Below are positions 5,776-10,000 of a stretch of 10,000 nt of DNA, one piece after another. Below the pieces are notes generated by a model. It did no database searches, was not told the DNA's origin, and saw only the letters and a program-made list of their open reading frames with translations. The position numbers and the translations under genes are program-made. This stretch comes from Candidatus Hydrogenedens sp. (GTDB taxonomy: Bacteria > Hydrogenedentota > Hydrogenedentia > Hydrogenedentales > Hydrogenedentaceae), in the NCBI GenBank assembly GCA_020216745.1, contig JAIWNQ010000095.1:1-10000 (forward strand), written 5' to 3'. Position 1 is the stretch's first letter; each line of letters begins with the position of its first letter.

Positions 5776-8700
5776 TTATTTTTGTTCCTCAGGTGTTTGT
5801 TGTGGTTCTAATGGTTGAATAGAAGCGGATGAGTTGTCATCGGGTATAAGTGGATTGGGTAATGCCACAACAGGTTCATTTGCTTCGTCATATTCTATTT
5901 TCAGGTTGGCTTTTTCAGCAATAGATTTTACATCATTTACAAGGGCATCTGGTGCTCGTAATGCTTTTCTTAATAAGACAGCCTTTTTCCCTTTAGTTTT
6001 CTCTTGTTCGAGAATCTGGGGCAGTTCGTTGAGGTTAACTTTTTGTCCACCCATAAAAATAGTTCCATTGTTACCGATTGAAATTCGTATTTCTGATTTT
6101 CGGTCGGGATACATTTGTTCATGGAGTTTACCCCACATATTTCGTGATTCATAACGGACATCTTCGGAGATTTTATCTTCCGCACGAGTAAGCATCTCGG
6201 CTTCGGGGTGTGTGAATTCGTCAACAATAGTTATGGTGATAAATATAAGGAGGTTATCATTTCGTGCTGTTCGTGATGGGTTACGGAAGAGTTTGCCTAA
6301 TAAAGGTATATCACCGAGTAAGGGAGTTTTCGTTACAAGGTTGGAGCTCCGACTACGTCTTAACCCACCTAAAACTACTGTTTCGCCAGTGTGAACACGT
6401 AGTTGTGTTTCTGCATGGCGAATAGTCTTTTCGGGGACTGTTGAGGTTTGGTCATACGCTTTGATTTCTTTATCTTTGTAGGAGCTATCTTCTGCACTAA
6501 TATCTAAAAGGATGTTGTTGTCTTCGGTAATTCGTGGTACTACGGATAAAATTGTTCCGACATCAATAAATTCGACACGATTATATCCACCGTAGTAACC
6601 ACCATAATAAGGATAACCACCATAATATGGATTGTTATAAACTGTGTTTTGATTCTGATTGGTATTTGTTTGTCGATAGTAATATGAGGAAGGGTAGCCT
6701 GCAGTGCCTGAAATATATGGGACACGGGTTGCATTTTCAAAGATAGCTTCCTCTCCATCCTGCACAACTACACGAGGTGAGGAGAGGATAGTTGCTTTAT
6801 TTTGTCGGTCTAAGTAGTTTAGTGCCACTGCGAGGTTATTGCCGAGGAATCGGTCGATGGCTGGTTTGCCCTGTAGGGTTTGTATTTGCTGGCGGGTAAT
6901 GTTACCACTACTATCTAAAGTTAATTCGCTAAAACGAGGTATAATTGAAGGTAATTGCCCGACGCTCATAGACTCTCCGCTTCCTGATGGGGAGGCAATA
7001 TCTTTAACACCCGACCCACCATGGAGGACAATAGGTACATTACCTGATGTTCCGTAGTAAGACCAGTTAATACCTAATGACCGTTCTACCTCGGTATCCA
7101 TTTCAACTATGAAAGCTTCGATTAGCACTTGCTTCCGTTTAATATCCCATGTTTTTATTAATTCGTCAATCTCATTAATACGGCTGGGTAAAGCAGTCAC
7201 AGTAATTTGATGTGTCATATCATCAACAACAATTTGTCCCATTTCTGCTGGGACTAAATTTTCAATCTGGTCTGCGATAAAGTCAATATCTGCATATTTT
7301 ATTACCCAGGTGCGTGTTTCAAGTTTTATGTCTAATGTTTTGATAAATTCGGCAATTCTGTCTAATCGTGAAGGTAAGTCGGTAACAATAATTGTATTTG
7401 TTCGTGGGTCAACCTGAACGACCCCGCGTTGTGAGATTAACGATTCCAGCGAATCCGCAATATCTTCCACGTTTACATATTGAGATACAAATGTGCGAGT
7501 TTCCATTGGAATATCGAGGCGAGCTACCACATCGTCCATTTTTTGCAATGAAGTTGGGATATCCCACACGAAAATTTGTCCACTTCTTGTGTCCACTAAG
7601 AGACTGCCGTTCGGAGATAACATAGAAGATAAGACTGATTCGACATCAGCAACCTCCGCATGCTTGATTGTAAACATTTTCTTTTCCAGTGGAATGTCTA
7701 ATTCTTGGACAGTTTTTTCCATCTGTTTTAGATTGTCATCAATGTCCCATACATAGATAATTCCTGTTCGTGTATCGGTTATCATTTTGCCTATGCCTGA
7801 GAGGAGCGATGAGAGGATAGCTTCCATGTATGAAACATCTGCATGTTTGATTTTAAATTCATGTGGTTTTAGGTCGCCGAAATTTTTTAATAACCATTCT
7901 TCTTTTGTATAAACTCTTAAGAAATTGGTATTTTTATCATAGTCATAGAAAAGGTCATGGAATTTCAGGACTTCCAAAGCTTCTTTTGGTTTTTTCTCAA
8001 CGAGCCAGAAATTCATCTGGACATCTTTTGCTGATTCGGATACAATGATGTTCCAATTTGTTGCGAGGTGAATGGCTTCTAAAAATTCGCCTGCGGTCAT
8101 AGGTCCTGGTAATGTTAATGGTTCACCTTCATCTGGTAGCTCGCTATATTCCAATTTTCGGCTAAATAGTATATCGAAGAAGCCTTGACCTGCTGTGGTA
8201 CCTGGTTGGGTGCCTAATGCTTTACCAATGCCTGATAATAATCCTTTAAATCCTGGGGCTGTTCCTGCTTGGCCTACACCTGTTGCAGTAGTTCCTCCAC
8301 CTGAAATCATAGATGGCATTCTTGGTCCTGGTGGTGTCTGTCCTGCGATTCCTGTTGTTCCCCCTGCGGTAGGCATCGCTGGGGCTGTAGGCGTCTGAGT
8401 TTTTACCGTCTCTTGTGGTGTGTTAGATTGTCGTGTAATTGTCCTTGTTCTAGAAGGCTGTTTTTCAGTGGATGATGTTTCTTCTTCAGATGGTTTTTTT
8501 TCGGTTGTTTCTTTTTTGCCTTCTGGTTTTTTTTGTTCTTCTGTTTTTGTAGTACTTCTACTCCGTAATAGTGGCTCTTGTTGTTGCATTCCCCCACCAA
8601 AGGAGGATGATTGGTCATTTAGTTTGAATCGTGTTCCTTGCCCACGAACAGAGGAAGAAGGTGTTTTTGAACTTCTTGTGGATGGACGAGATACAGGGCT

Positions 8701-8853
8701 TGTTGGCGATTGTCCCTGAGGCACTGCAGGTGGGACTATCATTAATAATATCATGATAAAACAGAACAGATGGTGAAAAATCATTTTAAGTGGTTTGTAA
8801 TAATGGGTATTCTTTTTTGGTTCAGAAACAACATTGATTTGTGTTGGTTTCAT
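5776..8853 (-). CDS. gspD: Large GspD/PilQ-type secretin with a C-terminal ExbD/TolR-like extension
   Basis: This 1025-residue protein should form the outer-membrane channel of a type II secretion or type IV pilus-like machine. Order of parts: signal peptide (hydrophobic core about 29-44, likely cut near 43-47); low-complexity Ser/Thr/Pro/Gly and Lys/Glu segment (about 47-225); N0-like domain (about 245-325); four tandem N1/NolW-type repeats (about 331-388, 392-449, 453-510, 514-571), each with a D-x-R/M-(T/S)-x-x-I-x-V core and a closing LDI/WDI; and the secretin domain (about 574-880), opening with QVLIEAFIVEM and containing SSPRVVVQDG, VGTILSVVPRI, VVLGG and KTPLLGDIPLLGKLF. A Tyr/Gly/Asn-rich insertion (about 720-759) sits in the gate region. 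Residues 920-998 after the barrel resemble an ExbD/TolR periplasmic domain. Typical GspD is about 650-750 residues. AAGG lies 10 bases before the ATG; Met24 (8782-8784) is an alternative start that gives a tighter signal peptide. GspD is favoured over PilQ because of the GspC-like neighbour; the symbol is tentative. Confidence 0.93.
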   Translation of the reverse strand: MKPTQINVVSEPKKNTHYYKPLKMIFHHLFCFIMILLMIVPPAVPQGQSPTSPVSRPSTRSSKTPSSSVRGQGTRFKLNDQSSSFGGGMQQQEPLLRSRSTTKTEEQKKPEGKKETTEKKPSEEETSSTEKQPSRTRTITRQSNTPQETVKTQTPTAPAMPTAGGTTGIAGQTPPGPRMPSMISGGGTTATGVGQAGTAPGFKGLLSGIGKALGTQPGTTAGQGFFDILFSRKLEYSELPDEGEPLTLPGPMTAGEFLEAIHLATNWNIIVSESAKDVQMNFWLVEKKPKEALEVLKFHDLFYDYDKNTNFLRVYTKEEWLLKNFGDLKPHEFKIKHADVSYMEAILSSLLSGIGKMITDTRTGIIYVWDIDDNLKQMEKTVQELDIPLEKKMFTIKHAEVADVESVLSSMLSPNGSLLVDTRSGQIFVWDIPTSLQKMDDVVARLDIPMETRTFVSQYVNVEDIADSLESLISQRGVVQVDPRTNTIIVTDLPSRLDRIAEFIKTLDIKLETRTWVIKYADIDFIADQIENLVPAEMGQIVVDDMTHQITVTALPSRINEIDELIKTWDIKRKQVLIEAFIVEMDTEVERSLGINWSYYGTSGNVPIVLHGGSGVKDIASPSGSGESMSVGQLPSIIPRFSELTLDSSGNITRQQIQTLQGKPAIDRFLGNNLAVALNYLDRQNKATILSSPRVVVQDGEEAIFENATRVPYISGTAGYPSSYYYRQTNTNQNQNTVYNNPYYGGYPYYGGYYGGYNRVEFIDVGTILSVVPRITEDNNILLDISAEDSSYKDKEIKAYDQTSTVPEKTIRHAETQLRVHTGETVVLGGLRRSRSSNLVTKTPLLGDIPLLGKLFRNPSRTARNDNLLIFITITIVDEFTHPEAEMLTRAEDKISEDVRYESRNMWGKLHEQMYPDRKSEIRISIGNNGTIFMGGQKVNLNELPQILEQEKTKGKKAVLLRKALRAPDALVNDVKSIAEKANLKIEYDEANEPVVALPNPLIPDDNSSASIQPLEPQQTPEEQK

Positions 8854-8898
8854 ATCTTTTAACCTTGCTTCACAGTTTCATATATTTTTTTCTTTCGT

Positions 8899-8911
8899 AT
8901 GTATCATACAT
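8899..8911. repeat. Short perfect palindrome in the secretin upstream gap
   Basis: ATGTATCATACAT is a 13-base perfect inverted repeat with a single central base, located 42 bases upstream of the secretin ATG. It overlaps the possible -10 hexamer described separately, so it could be an operator half-site pair or a small hairpin. Its AT-rich content makes a chance origin quite possible. Confidence 0.3.
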
Positions 8912-8932
8912 TGACTTCATGTGATTAAACAA
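8903..8932 (-). promoter_or_regulatory. Possible internal promoter before the secretin gene
   Basis: On the minus strand, TTGTTT (8927-8932, 3/6) and TATGAT (8903-8908, 5/6) are 18 bases apart, and the -10 ends 49 bases before the secretin ATG. The gap of 86 bases between the GspC-like gene and the secretin, in an otherwise tightly packed operon, leaves room for such an element. The weak -35 keeps confidence low. Confidence 0.25.
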
Positions 8933-8939
8933 GACAGGA

Positions 8940-9461
8940 TTATTCACGATTTATTGTATATGGAATTTCTTCCTTTCCTTCTTCCCAGAAAAAGACAAAT
9001 GTTACGGTGTTGCGGTCAAAAGATTGCACCTTACAACCTTTGACAACATCGCCAACACCTACGAGGATTCCTCTCGGTTCTTCGGGAGTAAATATTTTTA
9101 TTTTTTGTCCGATTTGTTGTCGAGATGCTTTGACCCCCTGTAATATTTGCGATATATCAGGCTTCTTTGGAGGTGGTGGGGGTGGAGGTGGTGGAGGTGG
9201 TGGAGGTGGAACCAATGGTTTCCATAAATCTTTTTTATCAATGATAGTCTGTCCCCACGTATCGATATCTGTGGTAGACATATCTGATGTGCGACTTGTT
9301 GTAGGTATTGTTTCTAAATCGCGTGTAAGGGATTGTCTACGGGTTTCTGTGGGGTCGAAAAGAAAATTTAATACTATCTGAGAAATAACGAAAAGGGTTA
9401 AAATACATATACTGATTTCAATCCAATTCCAGATACGTTTTTTATCTGTTATCTTCATCAT
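8940..9461 (-). CDS. GspC-like inner-membrane protein with a 14-proline run
   Basis: This 173-residue protein has a charged N-terminus (KITDKKR), one transmembrane helix (about 14-35) and no cleavage site, so it should be anchored in the inner membrane with its bulk in the periplasm. A Ser/Thr/Asp-rich linker (about 40-75) leads to 14 consecutive prolines (85-98). A compact beta domain follows (about 101-171: LQGVKASRQQIGQKI, PRGILVGVGDVVKGCKVQSFDRNTVTF), which resembles the GspC homology region: a strand, the vGD.v.G turn, then a D-x-N/R-x-V-x strand. GspC HR contacts the secretin N0 domain, and this gene lies directly before the secretin gene, supporting that role. PilP is an alternative. 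It is shorter than typical GspC (about 270) and lacks a PDZ or coiled-coil domain. The ATG overlaps the TGA of the preceding gene (ATGA); a second ATG follows at once (9456-9458), so the exact start is uncertain by one codon. Confidence 0.75.
   Translation of the reverse strand: MMKITDKKRIWNWIEISICILTLFVISQIVLNFLFDPTETRRQSLTRDLETIPTTSRTSDMSTTDIDTWGQTIIDKKDLWKPLVPPPPPPPPPPPPPPKKPDISQILQGVKASRQQIGQKIKIFTPEEPRGILVGVGDVVKGCKVQSFDRNTVTFVFFWEEGKEEIPYTINRE
9168..9209 (-). repeat. Polyproline-coding tract
   Basis: Fourteen successive proline codons, a mix of CCA, CCT and CCC, lie in the GspC-like gene. Synonymous variation shows it is not a simple single-triplet microsatellite, which suggests selection for the protein sequence. 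Such a run would strongly stall ribosomes without EF-P, and in the folded protein would form a stiff polyproline-II rod of about 4 nm between membrane anchor and periplasmic domain. Confidence 0.95.
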
Positions 9462-10000
9462 CCTACTTTCGTTATTTTTCCGTTATAGATATAAATTTTA
9501 CTGCCATTTCCTTTTACAATAAGATGGGGAATCCGAATCCGTATTCTATCATTTTTAATTTTAGGCAAGGTCATGCTTATTTTATAGTGATATTTTTTGC
9601 CATCATTTTTTAATGTTTCTTTACCATCAAAAGTTATATTGTCAGGAGAGGAAAGAGTGAGCCAGGCGTTTCCTTTTACTGCAATATCTATTTCGAGTAG
9701 CCATTTCTCTCCAGGTTTAAAAGAGCGAACAAATGCCAGTTCCATGGTGTCTTGGGATGCCTCTGCAATGAGGCATGTGGTTTTTTTCTCAGCGTCCTGT
9801 TGTGGAGTGAGAGAGCCACCAGAGCAGTTCCAATCAACTGGGTCAAGGCTGAGTTCAATAGTATCGGAAGTGGTAGTTATATCACCGCTCATTCCTGCGG
9901 TGATAATCCGTGTAATATCCATATCTGCACTCACTTTTTCTTCTAAAGGATGTCTCCGCAAATCAATATTATCTATACGTAGTGATTGTGGGCTACTTTG
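9458..10000 (-). CDS. Secretion-apparatus-associated protein, 5' end missing, C-terminal beta-sandwich
   Basis: The frame is open from the stop at 9458-9460 to the right edge: beyond the TTG at 9959-9961 it continues for 13 more sense codons (reading QSSPQSLRIDNID), so the gene is partial with 180 residues visible. The first 35 residues (SLRIDNID..., VSADMDITRII) resemble the terminal strands of a PilO/GspM-like ferredoxin fold, which would suit its place before gspC and gspD genes, but this is weak. Residues from about 50 onwards (PVDWNCSGG, FKPGEKWLLEIDIAVKGNAW, RIRIPHLIVKGNGSKIYIYNG) alternate short strands in the manner of a jelly-roll such as a carbohydrate-binding module. No transmembrane segment is visible in this part. 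It overlaps the GspC-like gene by four bases, so it belongs to the same operon and probably the same machine. Its true start lies outside the window. Confidence 0.75.
   Translation of the reverse strand, partial: QSSPQSLRIDNIDLRRHPLEEKVSADMDITRIITAGMSGDITTTSDTIELSLDPVDWNCSGGSLTPQQDAEKKTTCLIAEASQDTMELAFVRSFKPGEKWLLEIDIAVKGNAWLTLSSPDNITFDGKETLKNDGKKYHYKISMTLPKIKNDRIRIRIPHLIVKGNGSKIYIYNGKITKVG

Noticed and set aside
8195..8719. Plus-strand open frames (8195-8398, 8420-8719) rich in Pro, Ser and Val
   Set aside because: They mirror the low-complexity segment of the secretin, where few stops arise on either strand. There is no ribosome binding site or recognisable domain.
9007..9381. Plus-strand open frame with a 14-glycine run
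   Set aside because: It is the exact antisense of the polyproline tract in the GspC-like gene. The minus-strand gene has a transmembrane helix, operon overlap and family-like motifs, while this frame has none.

Overview
The window is bacterial DNA that is AT-rich (roughly 40% G+C by eye) and almost fully coding. Several genes have Shine-Dalgarno sites. A secretin, an inner-membrane GspC-like protein, a lipoprotein and an exported protein with a signal peptide all point to a diderm (Gram-negative-type) cell. Proteins resembling DUF6259 and DUF6599, together with a secretin carrying long low-complexity segments, suggest a little-studied lineage such as Planctomycetota, Hydrogenedentota or a relative. 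That placement is inference; there is no rRNA or other marker gene here.

Right part (9.9 to 5.8 kb, minus strand, read right to left): the end of a type II secretion-like (or type IV pilus-like) operon. The order is an incomplete gene running off the right edge, a short GspC-like bitopic protein with 14 consecutive prolines, and a 1025-residue GspD/PilQ-type secretin. The first two genes overlap by ATGA. The secretin is the most unusual protein here. It has a long disordered N-terminal segment, an N0-like domain, four tandem N1/NolW-type repeats, a Tyr/Gly/Asn-rich insertion in the secretin domain, and a C-terminal extension after the barrel that reads like an ExbD/TolR periplasmic domain.

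Middle (5.6 to 4.56 kb, minus strand): a two-gene operon with a readable promoter, encoding a pentapeptide-repeat protein and a small metallo-beta-lactamase-fold hydrolase joined by an ATGA overlap. It converges on an aldo/keto reductase gene (3.5 to 4.5 kb, plus strand) with an excellent ribosome binding site and an intact catalytic tetrad.

Left part (3.36 kb to 20, minus strand): a secreted DUF6259-type, glycoside-hydrolase-like protein transcribed divergently from the reductase, then a DUF6599-type lipoprotein 85 bases downstream. A ribosome binding site at the left edge suggests a further minus-strand gene just outside the window.

No RNA genes, insertion sequences, CRISPR arrays or attachment sites were seen, and no gap between genes exceeds 180 bases. 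No complete unknown system is visible. The best candidates for novelty are the architecture of the secretin and its polyproline partner.
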